This document shows, one piece after another, positions 32,166 through 43,559 of a DNA stretch of 64,000 bases. Where the stretch lies: assembly GCA_016165875.1 (NCBI GenBank), contig JABBOT010000014.1, forward strand, positions 8,665,489-8,729,488. Direction: 5' to 3'. Numbering within the stretch: position 1 is the first letter of the stretch; every line of letters starts with the position of its first letter. This DNA is from Acanthopleura granulata (Eukaryota; Mollusca; Polyplacophora; Chitonida; Chitonidae). Under the pieces are notes generated by a model, which saw only the letters and a program-made list of their open reading frames with translations, did not search any database and was not told the origin of the DNA. The translations under genes were made by a program, and so were the position numbers.

Positions 32166-33375
32166 TCGGTTTAGTATACACGTATATACTTCTTGAAAAT
32201 AACCTCTCCCCATCCTGACAAATCAGAGGTCTGATTCAAAAAAGCAGTTTTAACATAACTGTTAGCTCTGATGTTGAATGATGAATCTGCGAACTTTTTT
32301 TAAAAAATTTTATTTCATTTCATTTGAGAGTAAATTCTGTATATGTGCATTTCATATGACTGTACCACATTTGTCGACCAGTTGTTTTCTATGCATAATA
32401 ATAAATTTCCATAATATTAGCAGTTGAGTGATTCTGTGCAAGGTCTCAAGTCAGCTGACAATCCTCAAACCGCAATCAAGTGGTGCCATTTTTCAGTTGA
32501 CAAAATACATTTAGCTGATGCCCCTCACCAGTTATACGCATTTGTGGTATATTCGAAGGATCCAAGTCCTCCAGTTAGTGTCTTGCCATAAATAAACATG
32601 TATTATGACGCGTTGCCTTGACTATTGCTACGTACACCAGTGGTACAAATAATGAAGACAGTTTGGACTTGGTGCTCACACTAACTGAACAAATAGAAAT
32701 GGTAAGGACTTAGTTGCAAAATTTTGGTAGGGAAAATGTCTTCAGTCCTACAGTAAATCACAATATGACGTTCTAGTGCAGTTTATTCTCTTTAAACTAA
32801 TGTCATGAGCTGGGTAAGAAAAGGTCGACATAAAATGGTGCATAGTACTGCCTGCCGAGTCCCCTATTACGGACACAATAACGGATAGGCACTTTGTGCG
32901 TGGAGAAGACTAACGAATTATACTGGAAGACACCTGGTCACTAGTTACAAGGGGATTAAAAGCAGAAGAAGAGCAATAGATCCATTTCACAGCTCTTGGA
33001 CTCTAGTTAATATTTACTCGTACTGGTAATTGTTCTTTGGGACACATGTAGACCCTTGAACTGTTTTATTAATCCCCCCCCCCAGCTTTTAACTTATTGA
33101 ATTTTATGGGTATTTTTTCCACTGAATATCTTTGTTTTTAAATTTTCGTCTGATTTTTAATGACACTGTTTTCACAAGCATTATTATTACATTTTTGTTA
33201 CCATTACTTGTACAGTGCGGTAGTACTTTTCATGGTTCCAGTCTGAAGCACACCAGCTGTTGTGGCGCGCATGTGAGCTAGTGTCATTACCTTGGACTTA
33301 TGATGTGTGATGTGGTCACCTAGTGAGGTCAGGTTTAAATATTCCCTGTGAGTGTGATAGCAGGAAAGAGGGAAC
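32166..33375. other. Upstream region of the MFS gene, no other gene seen
   Basis: Intergenic sequence with a C-run at about 33066-33074. The last ~150 bp before 33376 should hold promoter or 5'UTR, but no clear TATA box was seen. Confidence 0.4.
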
Positions 33376-33642
33376 ATGGATTCTAGGCGTGCGGTTAGTT
33401 ATAAACAGTCAAAGACTGTTCCGGAGAGGCCGGCGGAGAAAACCAACTCGGCACAGCGTCCGCCCGGTCAGGCCAAACGCGGAGAGCTGGAACCTGTGAC
33501 GACGGAAGCGTCTCTCACAGCGAGACCGTCAGATGGAGGCTCCTCACGGCCCGTGGTTGTGGAGAACAGAGCGAATGCCGGCCGCAGGTTTCGTGATCAA
33601 ATCCTCCTTACAGCCTTCACTATGGCCACGTATTTCGCCCTG
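33376..33642 (+). CDS. MFS sugar-transporter-like gene, exon 1 (cytosolic N-terminus)
   Basis: Eighty-nine codons from ATG to an exact CTG/GTAAGA donor in phase 0. The N-terminus is long, basic and rich in Pro, Ser and Arg (no signal peptide) and ends in the start of a first membrane helix (ILLTAFTMATYFAL). It continues naturally into GLMPSQTGVSFLDL of exon 2, as in TM1 of MFSD4/NaGLT1-like transporters. Confidence 0.7.
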
Positions 33643-33949
33643 GTAAGAACTAAACGGTACATGCTCTTCAGAACTAGGCCGCTCAGTTGACACAGTTTGA
33701 CTAAATTATTATTCAGGGGGGAGTAACTCTTCATGGTGAAAGTGTTTTCCGCTGGGTGCTTGGTTATTCCCCCTTGATACCTGGAATGGCCACTCTAGTA
33801 CCCTGCGATTAATCAAGATACATGACGTGGGCATTTAAAAAATACAATTAACAAGCAAAATATTTTCAGATTTAAGTTTCGCTCAGGGTGCTGTATGTTC
33901 TATAGCGCATAGCTCAAATCCAATGTGTTAATGTATCGATTTTTAAACT

Positions 33950-34105
33950 TTTACCTGCCGACGGTCGGGTTAATGGGAATGGATGAAACCGGAGTGTCCG
34001 GTCTAAGCTGACATAAAGTCGAAGCCGATCAATGAAGCTAGAGCTGGATTCGAACACATGACCTCATTATCATCAGCTAAGTGGAGGGTTGGGGAGGGGG
34101 GGTTG
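33950..34105 (-). mobile_element. Second SINE type, minus strand, in MFS intron 1
   Basis: GATGAAACCGGAGTGTCCGG...GGATTCGAACACATGACCTC...GCTAAGTGGAG reads on - as a tRNA-like head with a B box (GGTTCGAATC-like). A related piece lies at 58985-59245. Confidence 0.5.
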
Positions 34106-34647
34106 TAGCGAGGCAGCTAAAGCCTGCCGACTACCATTAAGCGGAGCGTTATGGCGTCGGAGGATCAGGCTCTTATTAATAGAGCAAGCTTTGATCAGCT
34201 TTATTCCAGCCATACAGGTGTTTTCTAAATTTATATGTGCGTTACTTTCTTTTCCTGTTTTATGGTGAATAAATGAAATAAATAGGGCATTAATAGGATG
34301 ACCTGCTTAAAACAAAAGACAGAGATTTTAAACATAGGTTTTTAAAATCATGCTCAATCTTCCATGGTAATAGGCTATGTTAATTACATAGTGCTCGCTC
34401 TCGCCCCGTTTTAATTATTGTAATGAGGGACAATTGCTCTGTTCTTTTCAATTAAGCAGATATTTTGGTACATAGTGTAATATGTTTGACAACACTCTGT
34501 GGTTAACTAAGAAATTTTTAGACACGTTTTATTTTGTTTCATGATATATTTTTTTAGGGGGGGGCGATTTGTTTTTGCATTTCCGTTCTCAGCGAATGTT
34601 ATCAAGTTGCCCGGCCGGTACTTGTTTCTCGGTATCTTCTCACACAG

Positions 34648-35834
34648 GGCTTGATGCCATCCCAGACCGGGGTCTCATTCTTGGACTTGATCCAGAGCGT
34701 GGGGTCTGATATCGAGCAGGGGTCACTGATCTTCACGCTGGGGTCACTTGGGTACATGATCGGGTCTATGGTAGATGTACCGTCATCCTGCTGACAACTT
34801 GGGGAAAGAAGGTCAACCCATACATGCAGGCACTTCACTTCACATTCGCTCTGGGCGGACTCTGCTCTCCACTGATCACTGAACCGTATCTGATGCCACT
34901 TCAGGGGAAGGATGCCCTTCACAACATAACGGACATCGGTACTAGTAGCTCGTCAAACCGAACAATTCTTTACACGGAGCCCGCCAGGTGGACTACAACT
35001 GATATCCGGTCATTTACAGGTCAGGTGACACTGGCAAATTCGACCACATACTCAAGTCAGACCCCGGCGTTTATCGTATCCCGTGTGTTTATACCCCATA
35101 TCTTTGTAGGTGGATACACTGTTTTGACCGCCATGCCATTTTTCGCTATTTTCTTCATGCGGAGGGAAAAGTCTTTGGACGTAAACACTGCTGTAGCGGA
35201 ATCAGACACTTCGTCAAAAACTGCAAGTCGTTCCCATTGGCTGTATATCGTTTTGTTCGGGTCGTTTTTCCTCGGGTATGGCTGTACGGAGGAAGTGTAC
35301 GCAGCATTTCTGATGCCTTACGTCGTCAAGTACATAGGCTGGGAGAAGTGGCGGGGAGCCGGTGCGAACTCCGTGTATTGGGGAACTTTTTCTGCCGGTC
35401 GTTTCTTCGCAATATTCCTCACTCGTTTCGTCAAAGTCCGAAATATGATTCTGATGGATTTTATCTTCATCCTGGTGGGACTTTTGGGTCTTCTCTTCGG
35501 ATCTCTGAGATCGGATGCAGTGATCTGGATCAGCGACGCTCTGATTGGCCTAGGTACGGCTTCAGTTTTCGCTTCGTCCGTCTCGTGGCTGGATCAGAAT
35601 CTCACGAGAGTCACGGGGAAGCTGGCGGGATTTATCGTGGTCTCCATGGCAGTGGGGACCATGTCAAACATGGCTCTGTTAGGCTACCTGTTTGAGGTGG
35701 TCTCAGGACAATGGTTTGTTTATTTGACACTCGGAAATACTTCTGTCTCTCTTGGACTCTTTGTGTTGATGTCTTCTTTGCACTCCTTTAAGGGAAGTAA
35801 ACATACAACGCAAGATCTTGTTGTTGAATGTTGA
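34648..35834 (+). pseudogene. MFS sugar-transporter-like gene (MFSD4B/NaGLT1-like), exon 2, with internal deletion
   Basis: After TCTCACACAG the exon encodes GLMPSQTGVSFLDLIQSV and SLIFTLGSLGYMIGSMV (TM1 end and TM2), then hits TGA at 34792-34794 in that frame. A second frame resumes at about 34782 (VILLTTWGKKVNPYMQALHF) and stays open to TGA at 35832-35834, covering TM5 to TM12 (VSRVFIPHIFVGGYTVL, FGSFFLGYGCTEEVYAAFL, WGTFSAGRFFAIF, ALIGLGTASVFASSVSWLDQ). About 60-70 residues, TM3 and most of TM4 including the usual Leu-Asp-Thr-Gly-Gly-Asn-type helix, are missing. The family moves glucose or related solutes with Na+ or H+ across the plasma membrane. Either the gene is dead, or bases are missing from this assembly. 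Confidence 0.7.
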
Positions 35835-35955
35835 AATGACTTCGACTGAAACTTAGAAGTGATTTTGATTTGCTCGGACATGCAAACCGAGTTAAGATTA
35901 GAAATGATTATGCATGTATTCGGATTGCTTTGTTCTTTTCATTTAGTAATTTGGA

Positions 35956-35961
35956 AATAAA
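35956..35961 (+). terminator. Poly(A) signal of the MFS gene
   Basis: AATAAA about 120 bp after the stop codon at 35834. Confidence 0.55.
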
Positions 35962-36587
35962 TACATAGACTTCCTCTCAGCTTTACCTTATAAAAAGACT
36001 TGCTTTATCGTTGAAATCCAGTTATTAATTTGTGTATACAGTATGTGTTCATGTAGGTGACCCCACTCTGGATTGATACCGGATCTGCCTACCTTTAGGC
36101 GAACGCACTAGCCACATGATTATTACGCGAATGAATGTCGTACTGGTGGAAGAGCAGCCATCAACAACAATCAATTTTAAGCCGCTTCCTGTAGTGGCTT
36201 TTCGATAACTGGATCTGTAGCGTTTAATGTTGGTCTAATCGTGTGCCGTTTATACACCCGCATCTTAGTTAAACGGGAGGGATGTACTGGGATGTGTTTT
36301 TCATATGTTTTGTGCATATGACTCCTACAGTATTGCACAAGGATTTTCAACTTTAACAACAGTTTGCGCCGAACCTGTGTAATGTTGCTGCTCTTTACAT
36401 CAGTAGTGACAAATTACACCCGTTGAGGTACTTTGAAAGGGTGTATTCAAAGATTTCATGGAAAACTGCATTGGCTGAACTTATGGTCTCCTAATTTTCG
36501 TGACAGCCAGTTCAGTATTTACACGTTTATCCCTTCCATGTACCTAGCATGTTGAGATCGCGTGTATGATTCATTGATTGTTTTGAT
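35962..36587. other. Stretch without recognisable gene
   Basis: Intergenic DNA downstream of the MFS gene. No supported frame. Confidence 0.4.
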
Positions 36588-36695
36588 TTATTTGATTGGT
36601 GATCGTTGCCGTTTTCAAGGATATTTCTCTTATACGACGGCGGCCATGCAACGTTACGTATGAGGAAGTCGGGCAGAGCCCGTTCACTCGTGTTT
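36588..36695 (-). mobile_element. Main SINE family, tail-side fragment, minus strand
   Basis: TTTATTTGATTGGTGATCGTTGCCG...ACGACGGCGGCCATGC...GGGCAGAGCCCG matches the family body; the head is missing. Confidence 0.75.
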
Positions 36696-37679
36696 TTAAG
36701 TTCAGCTCTCTCTGTTTTTAGCTACGAGAGGTAGCAAAGTTAAAAGGCTCATCCAGTACCCGCCGATGGCCGATGGTTTACTCTCGACACTTGGGTTCCC
36801 CTATCCAATAACCCGAGCGTCGCCATATGTGAAAACACTTTCTTACGATGTTAAGCAGAATCCTATCTGGAAATCTACTTCATCTCATTAATTACTGCAG
36901 TCATAAATAAATATCACACCATTTTCTTCCAATAATTGGTGGAAATCTCATCAATGCTACTACATTTTAAAGGGATAAACCTGGTAAAAATGAACCTATG
37001 GTGAGCGGAAAGACCATTAAAAAGTGTATCTGAAAACACCGTCGCTGAATTTTTTAGATTTTTTCCCACCCAAATAAACGCAGTCAAATGGTTTGATTGT
37101 ATGGTTGGTTTGATGGACCATCTTGATAATGTGGTTCACCAGGGACGTCACACAACTTTGTGTACATCTTTATATTCAGCTCTGAATTAAGGTCGTGTAG
37201 ATAGTACTCCTGTAATGTTTTCCTCTGTAAGAAAACGCTAATATGATATTAATTTTCCGCTTTAGGGTCATAGAAAAGTCGGTGTGATGTCGCTGGTGAA
37301 CCACATAATCACTATGGTCCGTAAAACCCACCATAGAATCAAAACATTTGACTGCGTTTATTTGGGTGATAACAAATCTGAAGAATTCAGTGAAGGTATT
37401 TTCAGATACATGATTTTTCTCTCACCATCCGTTCATTTTTACGAGATCTTTCCCTTTAAGCGAGCCCTTCTTATTACACTTTATTGCATGATTGCCCTAA
37501 GCCTAGAGAAGAACAAGTTAAATTAAATGTTCTTTGGGTTTAGATCTATTCTTCATCCCATAAATAAAGACAAACACAGGAACAAAGACAGAAAATCGCG
37601 AAGATATACAGAGTATTATATACATATATGTAGTGACACAGATTTGCACTTTGACACTTCAGGTCATAGAAGGTGTTTA

Positions 37680-37862
37680 CTGAGATACCTAGCTTCTGTT
37701 GGGTATAAAATACTGAGCTATTGTCCCTGCTGTATGGTTAAATTGTCCATTCCTGATCCAGTAGTTGTCCAGACAAAAGGAGGAAATGGTTTGGTCAAAT
37801 TCACAGTTAGTTGGGAGGAGGCAATCCGCCGCCACCAGTGCCACTGTTTTGACTTCCAACCA
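37680..37862 (-). CDS. Secreted-protein gene 1, candidate exon 3
   Basis: Read on -, the exon starts after TTGTGTTTCAG at 37862. One open frame gives VALVAADCLLPTNCEFDQTI and a later Cys, with a possible stop near 37690. The same block with the same cysteines recurs at 43090-43174 in the duplicate gene. A second frame is also conserved (GWKSKQWHWWRR), so the true phase is not settled. The donor phase of exon 2 (2) fits the second frame. Confidence 0.4.
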
Positions 37863-38175
37863 CTGAAACACAAAGAAAAATGGTTAAAAGCAAAACAAAG
37901 AAAGTAAGGAAAATGTTTTAATAGAACACAGGGCGAACTATGTTTCCTACATAGATAAGCATGTATGTTTCACATTATCCGTTGTTGAGAAGCCCAGAGA
38001 TTTCTTCTGTGTTTTGCTGTATCGTGTAAGTTAAAAGTAACACTTTGTAGCAGAAACCATGCACAGTGTCTGCATGTGAAGACGGCGCTTGTTCAGTAAG
38101 GGTTTTTGACCCCTCCCATCTGTCTTTATACTGTAGGTCCAGGACAATTTCTTTTTTTGACGTAACGTGATATAA

Positions 38176-38443
38176 ATTTGATTTATTTATTTCATTGTTG
38201 TTTTACGCCGTACTCGAGAATATTTCACTTGTACGACGGCGGCCAGCATTATGGTGGAATCAAACAGAGCAATGTCCGGGGAAACCCACGATCATCCACA
38301 GGCTGCTGGCGGAACTTTCCACGTGTGACCGGAGAGGAAGCCTGCATCAGCTGAACTTGAACTCACAGCGACCATATTGGTGAGAGGCACGGAGTCATAA
38401 CGCCGCGCTGGCGCGCTAACACCCTCGGTCACGGAGGCCCCTG
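38176..38443 (-). mobile_element. Full-length main-family SINE, minus strand
   Basis: Runs from TTTATTTATTTCATTGTTGTTTTACGCCG through the body to the head, seen on + as GAACTTGAACTCACAGCGACC (B box) and CGCGCTAACACCCTCGGTCACGGAGGCCCC. It lies in intron 2 of secreted gene 1. Confidence 0.85.
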
Positions 38444-38459
38444 ATGTAAATTTAATGAT

Positions 38460-38705
38460 GTTCGGATATGGAGACCTTAGAGTATATACACGCGCTATTC
38501 AGGCATGGCTAGCCAGTTGATGTTCGGATATGTAGACTGGAGTCGATACACGCCTTGTTCAACTGAAGAGAACCTCAGGACAGAAACATATGTTGTTCAG
38601 ACTTTGAGACCTCAGGCTATATTCATGTGTTCTTCAGACATTGAGACCTCAGGGTAGAGACATGTTGTTCAGGCATGGAGATTTCAAGATCAAACGTCCA
38701 GATTG
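38460..38705. repeat. Minisatellite with 37-bp unit (copy in gene 1, intron 2)
   Basis: Imperfect repeats of AGACATGGAGACCTCAGGGT followed by AGATACACGTGTTGTTC. The same unit forms a longer array at 43560-44260 in the matching intron of the duplicate gene. Confidence 0.75.
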
Positions 38706-39032
38706 TAAGGTAGCAGATTTTACACAAGAAAACATTAGGGTTACTGCCGAATCCCTGAGAGCCGTACACGTGATTCCCTGTCGGCTTTGGGAACTTTCGG
38801 GCAACACTAAAAACAGGTAAGAGCGCGCTATACGCATCAACCTTCTCTGAGGAACTTAACATTTATAATATGTCTAACTTGTTCCCCATGTGCGTAGTGC
38901 GGGTCTTGTCATAAATAACTTCACATTACAGAATCGTGCAGCATTTGATTTGTCATATCCAGTGACATTTTGTATATTTTTCATTTTGAACCTTTTTCTT
39001 TCAGATTTGTGGTATAGAAATAATAAGAAATT

Positions 39033-39262
39033 GGGGCCTCTTGGCCGAGTCGTTCGAGTGCTAACGCCAAACAAGGGTTCAGGAGCCAATCCAGTCGCTC
39101 CGAATTTCACCACATGCTGGCCATCTCTCCAGCCGTACGTGGAAAGGTCCGCCACCAACTTGCAGATGGTCGTGGGTTCCCACTGGGCTCTCCCCGGTCT
39201 CGTCACACCATAGTGCTGGCCGCTGTCATGCAGGTGAAATATTCTTGAGTACGGACATACTC
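39033..39262 (+). mobile_element. Main-family SINE, diverged, plus strand
   Basis: GGGGCCTCTTGGCCGAGTCGTTCGAGTGC head, then CCGTACGTGGAAAGGTCCGCC and CTTGAGTACGGAC body. The B box is weak. Confidence 0.75.
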
Positions 39263-39265
39263 TGT

Positions 39266-39435
39266 AAAACAACTGTGTACAAATTTGCATATCCACAATG
39301 CATGTGTATCAGTGGTTCACAAATTGTGTATCACTGATACGCACTTCGCTGTGTACTACTGGTACACAAACCTTATGTGGATGTGCATTTTTGCCGCAAT
39401 AATGTGTACTTCTCGTACACAATAGTTTGTTGAGA
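39266..39435. repeat. Foldback / MITE-like inverted repeat
   Basis: ACTGTGTACAAATTTGCATATCCACA at the left pairs with TGTGGATGTGCATTTTTG...GTACACAATAGTTT at the right. The middle holds small palindromes (GTGTATCACTGATACGCAC, GTGTACTACTGGTACAC). No target-site duplication was seen. Confidence 0.5.
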
Positions 39436-39571
39436 GTAAACCCCATTCAGACAATTAAAAGTTAAAAAAAAAGAAATTTATCTGTATAAATTCTCACGAT
39501 TGAAATTTATGGGACCGAAAGTTAGGCAAAGGGGTCATAATTGCTTACAGACTTCACACTAACAGTCTCAC

Positions 39572-39734
39572 CTTTCGAGGCTGGCCTCCTGCATAACTCC
39601 ACTCCAGCCACAGTGGACGTGGGTGGAGAACAGAGCAGCGCAGTTATCGTCAAAGGGCTGGTTAACCCAAGCTGGAATGGCCATTTCACACAACACTTGA
39701 CCTCTCAGAGTCCATCCAATCGAGCAGGTCAAAC
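39572..39734 (-). CDS. Secreted-protein gene 1, exon 2 (C-type-lectin-like N-terminal part)
   Basis: 163 nt on -, between an acceptor CCTGTCAG and a donor AAG/GTGAGA. It joins the signal-peptide exon in phase 1 and encodes GLTCSIGWTLRGQVLCEMAI, then PAWVNQPFDDNCAALFSTHV and HCGWSGVMQEASLE. The spacing Cys-x2-Gly-Trp-x7-Cys-x6-Trp-x8-Cys resembles the start of long-form C-type lectin domains (inference, not certain). The duplicate at 44356-44517 is very similar but has one base less. Secreted lectins of this kind often bind sugars in mollusc immunity or shell matrix; no role can be fixed here. Confidence 0.55.
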
Positions 39735-40412
39735 CTGACAGGCGTTACATAAAGTAGCTTAGGATGATGATAAATACAATGACAGTGACGACAATGATGT
39801 TCATGAGGACGCCAACAACAAATGTAGGCTTTAAAACAGACATTCGTCTACCTGTTGTCCATCATAATGAACGGTTCAATAATCGAAAGACCAATTTGCC
39901 AAAAACGTCTAACGGAAGACGCTAAAAATGTAATGCATGAAATAAGAAATTATGACGGATTTATGTAAAGTGTTCAGACCAGACAACGCTTTTCATTTAT
40001 GACTGAGGGACAAACGGAATATTTCACCCCAGTAATTTTAATCAGTATCCAAACTGTACCATTGTCTCTTGTGATAGGTAAGGCAAAAAAATTCGAACAG
40101 CACGTTAAAATAGGGCAACCGTTTTACTCCCTGCAAGCTGATTTCCATCACCCTTAAAACTGTATAGGTGAAAAAAATTATTCAGCATGGCGTTAAAGAC
40201 CAATAATCAATAAGTAAAATAGTCGGACTACTTTGTGTCTAGTAATACTGTATTCTGACTTGAACACCCAAGGCTGACACGAGAGAAGTTCTATTTCCGG
40301 TAATCTGCCTAGCGATCCTTTCCTGAGCAGAACGACTGCGCAGCCAGAAGCAAAAATATGTTCGGTTTGATGTCACGATTATGTTAGTCAAGTTTTTTAC
40401 TGCAGGCCTTAC

Positions 40413-40485
40413 CTTTTGCCCTGGCCAGTGATATGTGTGTGAAGATGAAGGTCACGCAGATAAGCTTCAAAGTTGTCCTCACCAT
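40413..40485 (-). CDS. Secreted-protein gene 1, exon 1 (signal peptide)
   Basis: 73 nt: ATG at 40485 on -, 24 codons (MVRTTLKLICVTFIFTHISL plus ARAK), ending in phase 1 at an exact AAAG/GTAAGG donor. A basic start and hydrophobic core make a classic signal peptide. The exon has the same length and phase as the duplicate at 46040-46112. Confidence 0.65.
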
Positions 40486-40587
40486 GCCTCACTCATATGA
40501 CACCCAGCAAACAGGCAGATTTACGAGACTAAAGCAGCAATTCGCAGGACGTCACTGTACTGAAAACTTGCACTCGTGTTCCCTCAA

Positions 40588-40593
40588 TTTATA
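40588..40593 (-). promoter_or_regulatory. TATA box of secreted gene 1
   Basis: GGTATAAATT on -, about 105 bp upstream of the ATG. The matching place in the duplicate also holds TATAAA within well-conserved flanks. Confidence 0.55.
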
Positions 40594-40893
40594 CCTACAT
40601 CGCGGTCAGTCTATTCACCCATTCAGCTGGTTTGAACTTCTTTAATAGTTCACCCGTGTCGTCAGGCGAGTTGAAGAGGACGTGCTTTCTTTATAAGCAC
40701 CTTTGTTCTCGATCCCGCAACGGCACGCGCATGTTCTGGTATATATATATAACGCTTTTACTGAGGCGAGAGGGACATCAATGGAATAATTCAGGTGGAT
40801 CAGGTGGTTTTAATCTGAACCAGGGACACTAAGGTCTCTAAATTCGCTTTTTCCATCTCCTGGCTGGATCAAAATCTCACGAGAGCCTTGGAA

Positions 40894-41036
40894 TAATGAA
40901 TGATTATGGCTTTAGTCAGTATATGGTTTTCAAGACGATAATGAGATTATTCAAAAACAAGTAAAATGAACAGACGTGTTTAAAACAAATAAACCTCGGT
41001 TAAAACTCGAAAACCACAGTAATTTTTAAAACTAGA
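40894..41036 (-). mobile_element. Diverged LINE 3' tail, minus strand, inside the MFS fragment
   Basis: Read on -, GGTTTTCGAGTTTTAACC ... CTAAAGCCATAATCATTCATTAT matches the end of the LINE 3'UTR and its tail. Confidence 0.65.
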
Positions 41037-41104
41037 ACAATGTACGTGTGAATGTATGCATACTTCGGTTTTTTCGTTGTAGTGGTCAATTTTTCACTTG
41101 TATG

Positions 41105-41400
41105 ACTAGTCCTTCAAATGTATACATATGTACTGCGTCTTCTTGAGTCCATACCGCCGAAGCACTGTAGCCACTGCGACGAAGGCACCAGGTATGACAA
41201 ACCCTACCATGCAGTCACATTATACTGACATCGGGCCGACCGGTCTTGTTTGCCTGCTTTAACCTCTCTGTGCACAGAGACAAGAGAGGCGGCAGAAAAT
41301 ACCATTTTGAGTCTTTGATATGGTGCGACAGGGATTGATCGCGGATCTCCCGTCCTCGAGGCCTTTGTCGATCCTCGACTAATTCTACACAGCAAACCAA
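41105..41400 (-). mobile_element. Third interspersed repeat (SINE-like), minus strand
   Basis: CAGTCACATTATACTGACATCGGGCCGACCGGTCTTGTTT is shared, with changes, with 45655-45957, which has a tRNA-like head on -. This copy keeps a shorter head. Confidence 0.6.
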
Positions 41401-41689
41401 TATATATTTGATGCCCTGTTGGACATCGCATCCAACAAACTCGTTAGCACTAGATTCTCGAGGAAGCTGGAGGAATTATCGTGGTTTTCATGGCTGCGGG
41501 GACAATGTCAAACGTGGCGCTGTTAGGCTACCTGTTTCAGGTTGTCTCTGGACGGTCGAGTGTTTGCTTGACACTCGGAAGTACTTCTTTCTATCTTGGC
41601 CTCTTCGTGTGGATGTCTTTTTTGTGCTACTTCAGGATAAGTAAACGTACAACACGAGATGTCAGTATGGAAATGGCATGAGTGATCTC

Positions 41690-42367
41690 TCTTTAGCTCG
41701 GGAATCAAAGAAAAGCCACTTGATATAGAAAGGCTAATATTTAAAAAAATTGACGTGCTATTTCTCAACTCTACATTGTGAGAAGACATGTTTTAACCTT
41801 GATATCTGTTTATTATTTATTGATTTATTTATGCTGAAATGGATGTGTCTGTCTCTTGATACTATTTTTCCCCATACAAATTCTAAAGGCAGCACCGATT
41901 TGCGTGACATTTTTGCGGTGTGAAATCAAGCATGTGTTTTGTCATTTTCGTCACGTTAGTATTTAAATATTGCCTCTGTTGATTTGGTTAATGTACAAAA
42001 CTTTCATGAAAACCAATGCGATACTTTCGGAGTTGTCATCGAGACAAACTCCTATCTGCAAACCTACATCTATGCATCTTACCTAAATTACGACCTTTAC
42101 CCCCTTCAGACTCTTAGCATAATTACGTATTTTAGCGCATATGCTTGTATTCAAAACATGTGTTGGTGGAAGATGAGTATTTTGGATATTACATGTATTC
42201 CGCAAAAATAAAGTCCGCCAGGTTCTTACAACGACTCTGGTCTCCCCTAAAGTTTAGACTCTCCGACCAAAGATAGATGTAGAATCATCGGATTGCTTTC
42301 TCAGTTGGTTTTCCTGCAGAATTACCCGTCGACGAGCCGGTGTGATGTGCGTCTAGTATAGATCTGA
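41690..42367. other. Stretch without recognisable gene
   Basis: AT-rich intergenic DNA. An AATAAA at 42207-42212 is not tied to any frame I trust. Confidence 0.4.
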
Positions 42368-42535
42368 GGGGCCTGGTTGGCCGAGATCTTGGAAGTGCTG
42401 GCTCAGTGCAACTATTAGATCCATGGCCATTGAGGTCGCGAGTTCGAATCCGGCACTCCGGTTTCCACGACTTAATAAACTGGCGACTGTCATGTGAAGG
42501 ATTCTTAAAACGCGATGTTCAACACAAATATCAAT
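42368..42535 (+). mobile_element. tRNA-derived SINE, short-body type
   Basis: GGGGCCTGGTTGGCCGAGATCTTGGAAGTGC head with GAGTTCGAATCC (B box near 42441). The body after it differs from the main family. Confidence 0.6.
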
Positions 42536-42545
42536 CTTAACATGT

Positions 42546-42632
42546 TTATTTATTATTTATTTGATTGGTACTCTACGTTGTACTCAAGAATATTTCGCTT
42601 ATACAACGGCGGCCAGCATTGTGCCAGATCCC
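42546..42632 (-). mobile_element. Main SINE family, tail-side fragment, minus strand
   Basis: TTATTTGATTGGTACTCTACG...ACTCAAGAATATTTCGC...ACAACGGCGGCCAGCATTGTG. Confidence 0.75.
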
Positions 42633-43089
42633 GAGAATCTAAAAATGTACTTTGTTCTGATTTTAATGACACTGGATTTAACAAATAAATATGAGATCTT
42701 GTTATAACAATCGGAGGAAGAAGCACATCAACGTTGAAACATTTCAGCTTTCAACAAAGGAAAACCAATGTAACGAGGATGAAGTAAGTACATAAAAACA
42801 GATATATACATGTATATAGTGACACAAATTCACAGTCTGAAACTCTCGACAATGTATACTGTTTAATAATGTCTACAAACCCGCCTGCTGTTCATAAACA
42901 CATAGTTACTATTGACCATTGAATGTTGAGCTATCGTCCATTTTCCTGTCTGCTTAAAGCACAGTTAACAGCGGAGCCATCCTGTTTGTACCTAAATGCC
43001 CTGAAGTATGTAGTGCAACACAGTTTGATAGATTAAATGATACAACGCAGTAAGGTTAAAATGTCCTTTTCTGGTCCTACTGCGTGAGT

Positions 43090-43174
43090 GACAGGAGACA
43101 TTCATTTGGTCAGCCTCACAGTTATATGGGGGGCAGTCCGCCGTGACCCATGCCATGGCCTTGGTTTGAAATCA
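43090..43174 (-). CDS. Secreted-protein gene 2, candidate exon 3
   Basis: Follows a TTTGTGTTGCAG acceptor on -. One frame gives AMAWVTADCPPYNCEADQMN and a further Cys, matching gene 1. In the other conserved frame the line stops early. Phase unresolved, as in gene 1. Confidence 0.35.
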
Positions 43175-43559
43175 CTGCAACACAAAGAAAATGTCAAATG
43201 TAATAGCATATTTTGGGCTATACCGGAGAACTGGGCCTACATCTAACACAGAGAGACGTTTCTATACCGGAGAACTAGGCCTACATGTAACACAGAGAGA
43301 CGTTCCTGTTCGTTTTACATCAGAAATTTCGACACTGCAACATGCATTTCAATATTTCGCTCCCGGTATTGTTTCAGATAATATTTTGTGCTAGACAATA
43401 TTTGTGTTACGCTATAAAAACTCTTCAACAGAACAATTCCACTTCCACGTTTGACGTAACTTTTATAAGTTTCCTGTAGAAGTGCCTTGTCAAAAATTGT
43501 AAATATCAACTGGTCTATCTGGGGCTATCAAACCCACAAAGCGTGTACAAGCCCTTTCC

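Larger units (their letters stand above)
40850..41684 (+). pseudogene. MFS transporter paralogue fragment (end of last exon)
   Basis: 40850-40890 encodes SISWLDQNLTRA, matching SVSWLDQNLTRV of the MFS gene. Homology resumes at about 41456 with AGGIIVVFMAAGTMSNVALL and GYLFQVVSGRSS through the last membrane helix to a stop at 41679-41681. About 560 bp in between are inserted repeats (LINE tail on -, SINE on -). Nothing upstream of the first block was recognised, so this is a remnant. Confidence 0.7.

Noticed and set aside
37527..37907. Plus-strand 126-codon frame
   Set aside because: The conserved block in it has a splice acceptor and matches the duplicate gene on the minus strand.
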